From Methanimicrococcus sp034006575 (GTDB lineage: Archaea > Halobacteriota > Methanosarcinia > Methanosarcinales > Methanosarcinaceae): a stretch of 30,611 nucleotides of DNA. The DNA lies in assembly GCA_034006575.1 (NCBI GenBank), contig JAVESN010000007.1, positions 1-30,611 on the forward strand. The letters are read 5' to 3'. Shown here piece after piece: positions 6,983-14,929 of the stretch. The stretch's first letter is position 1, and the number at the start of each line of letters is the position of its first letter. The position numbers and the translations under genes were made by a program. The notes under the pieces were generated by a model. It searched no databases. It saw nothing but the letters and a program-made list of their open reading frames with translations, and was not told the origin of the DNA.

Positions 6983-8284
6983 TTAAAGCGGTTTTCTGTT
7001 ATCAATCACTCTTTTGGCTTTGCCGCCCGTTCTTTCAATGCTTCCGAATTCCAACAAATCAACACCGGTTCGAATGCTGAGAACATTCATTAAATCCGAC
7101 ACGACGCGTTGCTGAATTTTTTCAAGTTTTAAAATGTCGTCGGTAAACGCGTCTTTTTCCAGTTCGACTTGAACGGTCATTTCATCCAAATTTTTGGCGT
7201 TTCTTGTCAAAATGATTTGAAATTGGTTTGAAACTTCCGGAATTTTGGAAATGACATCCTGAATTTGTGTTGGAAAAACATTGATGCCGCGAACGATAAT
7301 CATGTCGTCGGCGCGCCCGATCATTCGAGAAACGCGCGTTGAGCAGCGCCCGCATTCGCATTCCGACTCAAGAAGGCGCGTGATGTCTCCGGTTTTGTAG
7401 CGGATGTTAATCAAACCCTCTCGGGTTAAAGAGGTTAAAACAAGTTCTCCTTTTTCGCCTTCGGAAACCTGTTCTCCGTTTTCATCCAAAACCTCCACCA
7501 AAAAGTGGTCGTCCCAAATATGCATTCCGTCTTGGCATTGGCATTCAAAAGCGATTCCCGGACCGAACATTTCGGAAAGCCCGTAGGAGTCGTACGCTTT
7601 GATTTCAAGCATATCCTCAATGGTTTTTCTCATGTTTTCAGACCACGGCTCCGCTCCCAAACATCCCGTTTTTAATTTAAGCTGATCGACATAATTGTGG
7701 TCGACCGCGGTTTCCGCCAAATAAAGAGCGTAAGAAGGGGTGCAATGAAGAGCGGTCACGCCAAAGTCAATCATCATTTCCAATTGTCTGAGCGTGTTTC
7801 CGGTTCCCGCGGGAATCGCCGTTGCGCCGAGCGTTTCAATACCGTTGTGAATCCCCAGGCCGCCCGTAAACAAACCGTAGTTAACGGAGTTTTGGAATAT
7901 GTCTTTTTTTGATAAGCCGATCATTGTAAAATTGCGGGCCAACAGATTTCCCCACGTTTCAATATCTTGTTTGGTGTAACCGACGACTTTGGGTTTTCCG
8001 GTCGTTCCGGAAGAAGAGTGGATGCGAATAATATCCTCCATCGGCGCCGAGAATAACCCAAACGGATAATTGTCCGTAAAATCCGTTCTTAAAGTGTGCG
8101 GCAATTTAGAAGCGTCCGCCAGGGAGCGAATATCATCCGGTTTAACGCCCGCTTCGTCGAATTTGCGCCTGTAAAACGGAACGTTTCGATAAACCGTTTT
8201 GACCGACTTTTTCAAACGCTTAAATTGAAGCGCTTGCATTTCCTTTTTTTTCATGGTTTCGATTTTGGGATCCCAAAATTTCAT
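6983..8284 (-). CDS. Phenylacetate-CoA ligase-like adenylate-forming enzyme (possible coenzyme F390 synthetase relative)
   Basis: A 433-residue PaaK-family adenylate-forming enzyme. Motifs in order: the P-loop HSSSGTTGKPKVVGYT (about 89-104), the acyl-binding YDSYGLSEMFGPG (231-243), INIRYKTGDITRL (about 292-304) and GRADDMIIVRGINVFP (323-338), ending in a PaaK C-terminal lid. A CECGRCSTR cluster (309-317) is typical of the archaeal/anaerobe branch. The family makes aryl-CoA or acyl-CoA thioesters with ATP; coenzyme F390 synthetase (F420 adenylyltransferase) of methanogens belongs to the same family, so the substrate is not settled. The ATG at 8284 aligns with the usual MKFWDPKIETM start; an ATG four codons upstream directly abuts the AAGGA site. 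It appears monocistronic. Confidence 0.85.
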   Translation of the reverse strand: MKFWDPKIETMKKKEMQALQFKRLKKSVKTVYRNVPFYRRKFDEAGVKPDDIRSLADASKLPHTLRTDFTDNYPFGLFSAPMEDIIRIHSSSGTTGKPKVVGYTKQDIETWGNLLARNFTMIGLSKKDIFQNSVNYGLFTGGLGIHNGIETLGATAIPAGTGNTLRQLEMMIDFGVTALHCTPSYALYLAETAVDHNYVDQLKLKTGCLGAEPWSENMRKTIEDMLEIKAYDSYGLSEMFGPGIAFECQCQDGMHIWDDHFLVEVLDENGEQVSEGEKGELVLTSLTREGLINIRYKTGDITRLLESECECGRCSTRVSRMIGRADDMIIVRGINVFPTQIQDVISKIPEVSNQFQIILTRNAKNLDEMTVQVELEKDAFTDDILKLEKIQQRVVSDLMNVLSIRTGVDLLEFGSIERTGGKAKRVIDNRKPL

Positions 8285-8683
8285 AATAGAGCACATTCCT
8301 TAAATAAATTCAATTCAAATTAAACCGTGATAAGTGGTGTCATAGTATATAAAATAAAGGTTAAAAAAATCAAAATTATTATTGAAAACACCCGAATCTT
8401 TATTTCAAATAAAAACCGGTAAAAATACAAACAAAAACGGAAACAAAAACGAAAACGAAAAACGAAACGAAAACGAAACGAAAACGGAAACGCAAACGGA
8501 AACGAAAACGAATATAAATAAAAAGTTAACGCCGTTCTCAAACAAACGCGGGACAAATACAAAACAAATGAAAAATCTGTTAATTAATATCGCTATTCAG
8601 AAAAAGCGGCATGACAAACCATAAAATTTAAAATCAAAAAACAAATAAAAATGGGAAAAACTTTTCAAAATGTTTTTGAAAAG
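8285..8683. repeat. Gene-free spacer with A/C/G-rich short tandem repeats
   Basis: Between about 8425 and 8515 the plus strand repeats AAAACGGAAACG and AAAACGAAACG units, with period about 6 and 12 and little drift. Both strands stay open through it but read only Asn/Glu/Lys/Thr or Phe/Arg strings. The spacer lies between the MscS gene (ends at 8684) and the PaaK-like gene start; both are minus, so it should contain the PaaK-like promoter. No RNA gene is seen. Confidence 0.7.
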
Positions 8684-9607
8684 TCATTTTTTAATCTTTT
8701 CTTCTTCGGAATCAATGGACAAAGCGTATTTCGGGAGCGGGATTCGCACTTTTTCTTCTTTGTCGAATCTTCTCTTGATGCTTTCTCGAATGGCGTATTC
8801 GGCCGGGTACGCGTTTTCTCGTTCGTATACCCAAAAATCAATCAATATTTCAACGCCCATAGGCGTTAAGTTCGATATGCGCGCGCGTGCGTTTTCGGAC
8901 GTGATGTTGTACACGCTTAACAGAACATCGTTTGGTATGATGTTCGGATTTTTGCGCACTTCTTCCACAATGATGTTGCGCGCAAGATCAAAATCGCTGT
9001 CATGGGATATGATTATGCTAAAAGACCATCGGACGCTTTTATCATGGAATGTCCAATTGATGACGGTTTCTTTGTTTAAAACGGAATTGGGAATTAAAAT
9101 CGTTCGATTGTCACTCGTTAAAATAGTTGTTTGGCGCAAATCAATATCCGTCACGCGACCGTAAGAGCCTTGAACCGTAATCAAATCCCCGACGCTGAAC
9201 GGCCTGAAAAAAGAAAGCGCGATTCCGGAGACGATATTTCCAAAAGTGTCCTGAGCCGCCATACCAAAAACCAAACCAATCACACCGACACTGACTAAAA
9301 TCGCGGAAGACAACGCTCTTAAACCGGGAACCGTGTAGACAATCAAAATAACCCCCAAAAGATAGACAAAACCGACGGAAACATGGCGAAGCATTGCTAA
9401 TTTCGTAATATCCATCTTCATTCTTGATTGAACGTTTTTTAAATACCGTTTAAAACTTTTATCCACAAGGCGCGATACCAAATACGTGAAAAATAAAATA
9501 ATCAATACAAATATAAAAATGTACAAATTATCAAAAAAATATTGAATCATCGCGGAGAGCGTTCTTTCAAAATCACCCACCAAATCAACTTCCGGAACCA
9601 GAACCAT
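8684..9607 (-). CDS. MscS-family mechanosensitive channel
   Basis: A 307-residue small-conductance mechanosensitive channel, an emergency valve that opens under membrane tension during osmotic downshock. Three membrane segments can be read: about 27-46, 75-93 and 98-118. The third continues into the pore-lining helix with the Ala/Gly pattern VGVIGLVFGMAAQDTFGN. This is followed by the beta domain signature FFRPFSVGDLITVQGSYGRV (133-152) and the segment ILIPNSVLNKETVINWT, both standard for MscS. The C-terminal alpha/beta domain reaches about residue 290 and ends in a charged tail. Length equals the E. coli-type short form. The ATG has AGAGGAAAA upstream. It appears monocistronic, with a polypyrimidine tract behind its start. 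Confidence 0.93.
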   Translation of the reverse strand: MVLVPEVDLVGDFERTLSAMIQYFFDNLYIFIFVLIILFFTYLVSRLVDKSFKRYLKNVQSRMKMDITKLAMLRHVSVGFVYLLGVILIVYTVPGLRALSSAILVSVGVIGLVFGMAAQDTFGNIVSGIALSFFRPFSVGDLITVQGSYGRVTDIDLRQTTILTSDNRTILIPNSVLNKETVINWTFHDKSVRWSFSIIISHDSDFDLARNIIVEEVRKNPNIIPNDVLLSVYNITSENARARISNLTPMGVEILIDFWVYERENAYPAEYAIRESIKRRFDKEEKVRIPLPKYALSIDSEEEKIKK

Positions 9608-9735
9608 AACTTTTCCTCTTTTTTTTCTTCTTTTTTTTTCTTTTTTTTTCTCTTCTTCTTTTTTTTTCTCTTTTTTACTCTCTTTTTCTTTCTCTTCTTC
9701 TTTTTTTTCTCTTTTTTACTCTCTCTTTTTTTACT
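9608..9735. repeat. Polypyrimidine tract (T/C only)
   Basis: About 120 bases of the plus strand are almost pure T and C, with runs such as TTTTTTTTTCTTC repeated irregularly. On the minus strand this is an A/G-rich leader to the MscS gene and trails into the 3' end of the ABC transporter gene. No hairpin terminator is visible. Such a homopurine/homopyrimidine stretch could form triplex DNA, which is an inference. Confidence 0.8.
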
Positions 9736-11650
9736 TTCTCTTCAAAAACTCTTTTTCGGTTTGGTGAAATGTTTCATCCAGGTTATCGCTGCTGAATTGA
9801 CTGTTGTAAAGCATGGCGTAAAAGCCGTCCGCCTCCATCAATTCGGCGTGATTTCCTTGTTCGATGATTTTTCCTTTGTTTAACACCAAAATCAAATCCG
9901 AATTTTTAACGGTTGACAAACGATGCGCAATCACAAAGCTTGTTCGGCCTTTCATCAATTTCGCCATGGATTCTTTAATGCAGACTTCCGTTAACGTGTC
10001 CACATTGCTCGTCGCCTCGTCCAAAAGCAAGATGGCGGGGTCGGAAAGAAACGCGCGCGCGATGGTTAACATCTGTTTTTGTCCTTCCGATATATTTGAA
10101 GCCTCTTCGTTGATGACGGTGTCGTAACCGTTGGGCAATTTTTGAATAAACGCGTCCGCATAAGCCGCTTTTGCGGCCCGTATGATCTCCTCGTCCGTCG
10201 CGTTTTCCGATCCGTATGCGATGTTTTCTTTAATCGTTCCGTTAAAAAGCCACGGCGTTTGAAGGACCATTCCGAACAATCCGCGCAAATCTTTTCGTTT
10301 CATTTCTTTAATGTCGATACCGTCGATTAAAATTCGACCGTCATCGATTTCATAAAAACGGAGCAACAAATTCAAAAGAGTCGTTTTTCCGGCACCGGTC
10401 GGACCGACAATGGCCACGGACTCTCCCGATGAAATTTTCAAATTCAAATCCGTTATGACCGGTTTATCGGGCTCATAACCAAACATCACATGGTCAAACG
10501 TAACGGCGCCTGTCGGATTTAAACAAATCGCGGCTTCTTTTTGGTCCGGAATTTCCTCTTCCTCGTCCAACATTTCAAAAATGTGCTCGGCCGAAGCAAT
10601 CGTTGATTGAATCATATTGACAACGGTTGAAATTTGCGTGAGCGGTTGCGTAAATTGACGGGAATATAATATAAAAGATTGAACGTTTCCGATATTCATC
10701 GAACCGGCTAAGACGAATAAACAGCCGACGATACAGATGATTACATAACCGATGTTTTGAACCGTAAATAAAATCGGCATGGATATTCCGGAAAGAAATT
10801 GAGATTTCCAGCCGGCCTCATAAAGGCTTTCATTGATTTCTTCAAAATCATTCATCGCTCTCTTTTCACGACCGAACGCCTTTATAATTTTGTGGCCGGC
10901 GTATATCTCTTCAACAAAACCGTTTAAGTCGGCCGTATCTTTTTGCATTCTATTAAAATACGGCTGAGATTTGCGAACAATGACTTTCATTAAAACCGCG
11001 GAAACCGGCAAAACAAAAACGCAAACCAATGTCAGCAACGGGTTTAAATAAAGCATAATCGCCAAAATACCGGCGATGGTCGCCGTCGATGTTATCAGTT
11101 GTCCGACGCCTTGTTGAAGCGTATTGTTGATGGTGTCGACATCGCTTAAAATACGGCTCATAATCTCGCCGTTGGTATGGGTGTCATAATATTTCAATTG
11201 CAGGCGCGATAATTTGGAACCGACTTCAACACGTAAATTGGAAATCACTTTTTGCGTAACAATCGCCATGATGTATTGTTGAATATACGCGAACAATGAG
11301 CTTAAGGCGTAAAGAATAAACAAAAGCGTCAATAATGAAATGACGGCTCTCGTGTCGATTTTTATTCCGATTTCCGTTGCGGCGGTTATCCCGTCAAAGA
11401 AAACGTTGACAAGTTCACCGATGACAAGTGGCGCAAGCACTGCAAAAGCGGTGCTTAAAACAGCCAATATCAAAAAAATTAAAAGACCGATTCGATACGG
11501 TTTGAGATAATTCATTAAACGTTTGACGGTTTTTGAAAAATGTTTGGGTTTTTCACCGACGTTTAAGAATTCTGCGCCGCCCATCGGGCCTTTTCGATGC
11601 GGCCGGGAAGGGGGAAGAGAAGAAAATTCTTTTTTCTCTTCTTTATTCAT
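9731..11650 (-). CDS. ABC exporter half-transporter, subunit with intact catalytic site (second gene of heterodimer)
   Basis: A 639-residue fusion of a six-helix exporter domain (about 50-350) and an ATPase domain (about 380-610). The ATPase has Walker A GPTGAGKTT (416-424), Walker B LLLDEATS with catalytic Glu545, and the switch His576 (IAHRLST). Its signature motif is degraded, ISEGQ (520-524) instead of LSGGQ. The upstream gene has the opposite defects, so the two form a heterodimer with one working and one degenerate ATP site, as in TM287/288 and BmrCD. The ATG at 11650 has a strong GGAGGC six bases upstream and overlaps the preceding stop by four bases; a longer frame reaching into the neighbour is rejected. 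The N-terminal 40 residues are a charged, Pro-rich cytosolic extension. The substrate is unknown; such pairs often export drugs, lipids or peptides. Confidence 0.93.
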   Translation of the reverse strand: MNKEEKKEFSSLPPSRPHRKGPMGGAEFLNVGEKPKHFSKTVKRLMNYLKPYRIGLLIFLILAVLSTAFAVLAPLVIGELVNVFFDGITAATEIGIKIDTRAVISLLTLLFILYALSSLFAYIQQYIMAIVTQKVISNLRVEVGSKLSRLQLKYYDTHTNGEIMSRILSDVDTINNTLQQGVGQLITSTATIAGILAIMLYLNPLLTLVCVFVLPVSAVLMKVIVRKSQPYFNRMQKDTADLNGFVEEIYAGHKIIKAFGREKRAMNDFEEINESLYEAGWKSQFLSGISMPILFTVQNIGYVIICIVGCLFVLAGSMNIGNVQSFILYSRQFTQPLTQISTVVNMIQSTIASAEHIFEMLDEEEEIPDQKEAAICLNPTGAVTFDHVMFGYEPDKPVITDLNLKISSGESVAIVGPTGAGKTTLLNLLLRFYEIDDGRILIDGIDIKEMKRKDLRGLFGMVLQTPWLFNGTIKENIAYGSENATDEEIIRAAKAAYADAFIQKLPNGYDTVINEEASNISEGQKQMLTIARAFLSDPAILLLDEATSNVDTLTEVCIKESMAKLMKGRTSFVIAHRLSTVKNSDLILVLNKGKIIEQGNHAELMEADGFYAMLYNSQFSSDNLDETFHQTEKEFLKRK

Positions 11651-13446
11651 AAAACCGCCTCCGCGTTCTCTTGCGACTCGGCCGTTTCTTGCGTTTTTGT
11701 GCTCTCTTGAGATTCCGCAATTTTTTTGTAAACACCGCAATTTTGTCTTAATTGGGCGTCCGTTCCGATTCCGACGATTTCTCCGTCTTTTAAAACAATG
11801 ATTTTGGAAACATTTTGAATGGTTGAAACACGTTGCGCGACAATAATGGCGGACGCGCCCCTCATTTCGGATTTCAGCGCTTGCCGGAGATTGGCGTCCG
11901 TTTTATAATCCAAAGCCGAAAAATTATCATCGAAAATATAAATTTCCGGACGTTTGACAACGGCGCGCGCAATGCTCAACCTTTGTTTTTGACCGCCCGA
12001 TACATTGGTTCCCCCCTGTGAAATATAAGAGTGAATGCCGTTTTCCATCTCTTTGACAAAATCCAAAGCTTGAGCCGTTTCAAGCGCTTTTAAGATTTCT
12101 TCTTCCGTTGCCTCTTCTTTTCCGTAACGAATGTTTTCCGCAATCGTTCCTGAAAATAAAAGCGCGGTTTGCGGAACGAATCCGATTTTTTGGCGCAAAT
12201 CTGTTTGCAATATCCGGCGAACATCCGTTCCGTTGACATAAACGGCGCCGCAACAAACGTCATAAAAACGCGGAATTAAATGAACCAACGTGGTTTTTCC
12301 GGATCCAGTCCCGCCGATAACGGCAACGGTTTCGCCGGGAGCGACCGTGAAGGAAATATTTTTTAAAATCTCTTGTTCGGAATCGGAATATTTAAAAGAA
12401 ACGTTTTTAAATTCGATGGCCGGTGTGTCTTTTGTTTGAGAGGCGTCCGTGTCGGCCGGATTTTGAGGGTCGCGAATTGTCGTTTTCGTTTCTAAAACTT
12501 CTGAAATACGCCGGACGGAAACTTGGGCGCGCGGAATGAGGAGAAATACGAATGAAATCATGACGGCCGACATCATAATCATGGTTACGTATTGGATGAC
12601 GGCCATTAAATTGCCGATGCTTAAGTCCCCGGATTCGATTTGTCTTCCCCCAAACCATAAAACGGCGAGTGTTGCCATGTTCATTAAAAACATCATTCCC
12701 GGAAAAAGAAATGCGGCCAGTTTGTTGACTTTTAATGATATTTCTGTTAAATCTTCGTTTGCTTCCTTGTATCGGCGGTCCGCCGTTTCTTCTTTATTAA
12801 ACGCGCGAATCACGCGAACGCCCGTTAAACGTTCTCGAAGCGTTCGACTGAGGTGGTCCAACCGGTCTTGCATCTTTTTTATATTCGGAATTATTTTTCG
12901 AGTCACGAGATATAAAAATAAACCAATCAACGGCAAAAACGATAATACGACTAAGGAGAGGGAAACATCTTTTTGCAGCATGAGCAAAAAACTTCCCAAA
13001 AACATAAGCGGGGATAATACGACGACTCGAAGCATCATCATGATAACGGTTTGAATTTGAGAAACATCGTTTGCGGTTCTTGTCACCAATGTGGATGTCC
13101 CGAATTTTTCAACTTCTTTTATGGAAAATGAGTTGATTTTTTCAAACATATCTTTTCGAAGATCTTGAGCGAATCCGGACGCGGATTTTGAGGTGAAATA
13201 GTTGGCGGCCGTTGAGAAAACCATCGTAAAAAGGGTCAAAATCAACATGTACGCGCCCATTTTGTATATGTAGTCAATGTCGCGCCCGATAATTCCGTTG
13301 TCCACCATTTTAGACATTAAATCCGGCAACATCAGTTGCGTTAAACATTGTAAAAAAACCAAAACAATTGCGGCAGCTATCATCGGTATATAAGGACGCA
13401 GATACTTTATCATTTTTGGCGTTTTTATAAATTTCATAAATATCAT
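11647..13446 (-). CDS. ABC exporter half-transporter, subunit with degenerate catalytic site (first gene of heterodimer)
   Basis: A 599-residue half-transporter with membrane helices between about 15 and 305 and an ATPase domain at about 343-575. Walker A is GGTGSGKTT (378-386) and the signature is a canonical VSGGQ (482-486). The residue after the Walker B aspartate is Asp507, not Glu (IFDDNFSALD), and the switch histidine is Gln538 (VAQRVST). These changes mark the non-hydrolysing site of heterodimeric exporters. The C-terminus ends in a Gln/Glu/Ser/Thr-rich tail (about 576-599) with the repeated pattern SQE(S/N), an unusual addition. Its TGA overlaps the partner ATG. No clear ribosome-binding site precedes the ATG at 13446; an ATG three codons later is equally possible. 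Confidence 0.92.
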   Translation of the reverse strand: MIFMKFIKTPKMIKYLRPYIPMIAAAIVLVFLQCLTQLMLPDLMSKMVDNGIIGRDIDYIYKMGAYMLILTLFTMVFSTAANYFTSKSASGFAQDLRKDMFEKINSFSIKEVEKFGTSTLVTRTANDVSQIQTVIMMMLRVVVLSPLMFLGSFLLMLQKDVSLSLVVLSFLPLIGLFLYLVTRKIIPNIKKMQDRLDHLSRTLRERLTGVRVIRAFNKEETADRRYKEANEDLTEISLKVNKLAAFLFPGMMFLMNMATLAVLWFGGRQIESGDLSIGNLMAVIQYVTMIMMSAVMISFVFLLIPRAQVSVRRISEVLETKTTIRDPQNPADTDASQTKDTPAIEFKNVSFKYSDSEQEILKNISFTVAPGETVAVIGGTGSGKTTLVHLIPRFYDVCCGAVYVNGTDVRRILQTDLRQKIGFVPQTALLFSGTIAENIRYGKEEATEEEILKALETAQALDFVKEMENGIHSYISQGGTNVSGGQKQRLSIARAVVKRPEIYIFDDNFSALDYKTDANLRQALKSEMRGASAIIVAQRVSTIQNVSKIIVLKDGEIVGIGTDAQLRQNCGVYKKIAESQESTKTQETAESQENAEAVL

Positions 13447-13880
13447 TAAAAATAGGAATCAATAATCCGGTGACCCAAAAATAAATTAAGGAATAGAAGT
13501 AAAGAAAAGGAGTAATTAAAGGTTTTGAATTGAAGTAACGGATTTGAAACGCAGCCGTTTTGAAATGAATCTGTTTGAAACGAATTAATTGTTTGAAATT
13601 GTTTTGAATTGAATTGAATTGATTTGATTTGATTTGTTTTGAATTGATTTGATTTGATTTGTTTTGAATTGATTTGATTTGTTTTGATTTTTTTTGTTTT
13701 GATTTGTTTTGAATTGAATTGAATTGAATTGAATTGATTTGATTTGTTTTGATTTTTTTTGTTTTGATTTGTTTTGTTTTGATTTTTTGAATGGAATTGA
13801 GAAAAAAAACAAAAATATAACACCTAATAAATATGAATTGTGCCGATACTTAAAAATAAGAAAGGAGATTGGGATATCGT
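13447..13880. repeat. Divergent spacer with GATTT/GAATT short tandem repeats
   Basis: From about 13590 to 13790 the plus strand is made of 5-base units GATTT, GAATT and GTTTT in changing order (for example TTGATTTGATTTGTTTTGA). The tract is strongly T/G-biased on this strand. Open minus frames through it read only Asn/Gln/Lys/Ser/Ile repeats and lack ribosome-binding sites. The spacer separates the minus-strand ABC operon from plus-strand mptE, so both promoters must be at its edges. An A+T stretch around 13825-13836 could serve mptE; this is unproven. Confidence 0.8.
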
Positions 13881-14651
13881 ATGGATTTTAAGGAATGGGA
13901 ACCGTATTACCAAATCATTTTAGACAAATTCGATTTTTCAAAAACGGAAGATGAAGAAACGGCCGCTTTTTTATCCCGCCTGTTTGAAAACGCAATCAAA
14001 AGCGTGTCCGAGAATGCGGGCAAAAACGGTTTTTTTTCTTCCGATCTTTTAAAAAGAATGCTTTTTCAAAAAAATGTTGTTATTTGCGGAAACGCGCCTT
14101 CTCTTGAATTCGAATATTATCAATTGATGGAAAAAATGAAAGAGAGAGCAACGAAAGGGCGTTTTTTTGAAGACTCGGTGTTTGTTGCGGCCGACGGCGC
14201 GGCTTTCGTTTTGATTCAAGCCGGCAGATATCCGGAAGTGATTGTCAGTGATTTGGACGGGAAAGACCCCGGCGATGTTTTCAACGAAATCAAAGCTCTT
14301 GATTTCGGTTCCGTTTTTTTGATCCACGCGCACGGTGACAATTCGGATAAAATTCAAAAATATTGGCCGCTTCTTGAAAATAAAATTCAAAACGGGCATA
14401 TTATTCCGACATGCCAGTGTCGTCCTCCAAAGCATTTGTTCAATTTCGGCGGGTTTACGGACGGCGACCGTTGTGTTTTTTTAGCAAACGCTTTTGGAGC
14501 GAAACGAATGATTTTAATCGGATTTGATTTCAACGATTTCAATGTGACTCCTCAAAAAAAGAAAAAATTAGAATGCGCCGAAAAATTGATTCAAAAAATT
14601 CGGCAAAAGAAAGAAAATAAAATTCTGTATTTTTCAGAAATCGAATTTTAA
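13881..14651 (+). CDS. mptE: 6-hydroxymethyl-7,8-dihydropterin pyrophosphokinase (MptE, DUF115 family)
   Basis: MptE is the archaeal enzyme that transfers pyrophosphate from ATP to 6-hydroxymethyl-dihydropterin, a step toward tetrahydromethanopterin/sarcinapterin, the C1 carrier of methanogenesis. It is unrelated to bacterial FolK. The 256-residue protein shows the DUF115 pattern: WEPYYQIILDKFDFS at the N-terminus, VVICGNAPSLE (66-76), FVAADGAA (101-108), VIVSDLDGKDPG (120-131), LIHAHGDNSDKI (147-158) and NFGGFTDGDRCVFLA (188-202), with the Asp/His residues expected to hold metal and ATP. I start at the ATG matching MDFKEWEPYY; the frame also opens at a TTG 12 bases earlier, which sits too close to AGGAGA. 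The site-to-ATG distance (about 13) is long. Confidence 0.9.
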   Translation: MDFKEWEPYYQIILDKFDFSKTEDEETAAFLSRLFENAIKSVSENAGKNGFFSSDLLKRMLFQKNVVICGNAPSLEFEYYQLMEKMKERATKGRFFEDSVFVAADGAAFVLIQAGRYPEVIVSDLDGKDPGDVFNEIKALDFGSVFLIHAHGDNSDKIQKYWPLLENKIQNGHIIPTCQCRPPKHLFNFGGFTDGDRCVFLANAFGAKRMILIGFDFNDFNVTPQKKKKLECAEKLIQKIRQKKENKILYFSEIEF

Positions 14652-14929
14652 TTCGCATTTAAATATGTTTTAACGATTTCAAAAACAGAATAAAAAACGA
14701 AAATTTAAATTAAGATATAAATAGAATGGACGCCAGTTTATTGATGCTTAAGTTTGTGATAGGTTTTTATTTCGGATGGATTAATAAGTTTTAAGGATGA
14801 ATCAGATTTTGTTTGATTAATAAGTTTTTTAAGGATAAATCAGATTTTGTTTGATTAATAAGATTTTTATAAATAGACGCGAATGGTAAATAAATCAAAT
14901 CAATATGTCGAAATCAGGATTGAAAAAAA
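14652..14929. repeat. Spacer with roughly 37-bp direct repeats
   Basis: The unit GATTAATAAG followed by TTTTAAGGAT and AATCAGATTTTGTTT begins at 14779, 14815 and, as a partial third copy, 14853; the periods are 36 and 38. The preceding bases (14652-14778) are A+T-rich without a gene. It lies between mptE and the DUF373 gene, both on plus, and may contain the promoter of the latter. Confidence 0.75.

Noticed and set aside
11651..11740. N-terminal extension of the second ABC subunit
   Set aside because: It lies within the end of the first subunit gene and upstream of a strong GGAGGC site that serves the ATG at 11650.
14049..14435. Minus-strand open frame of 128 codons inside mptE
   Set aside because: Antisense shadow of a recognised gene with clear DUF115 motifs on the plus strand.
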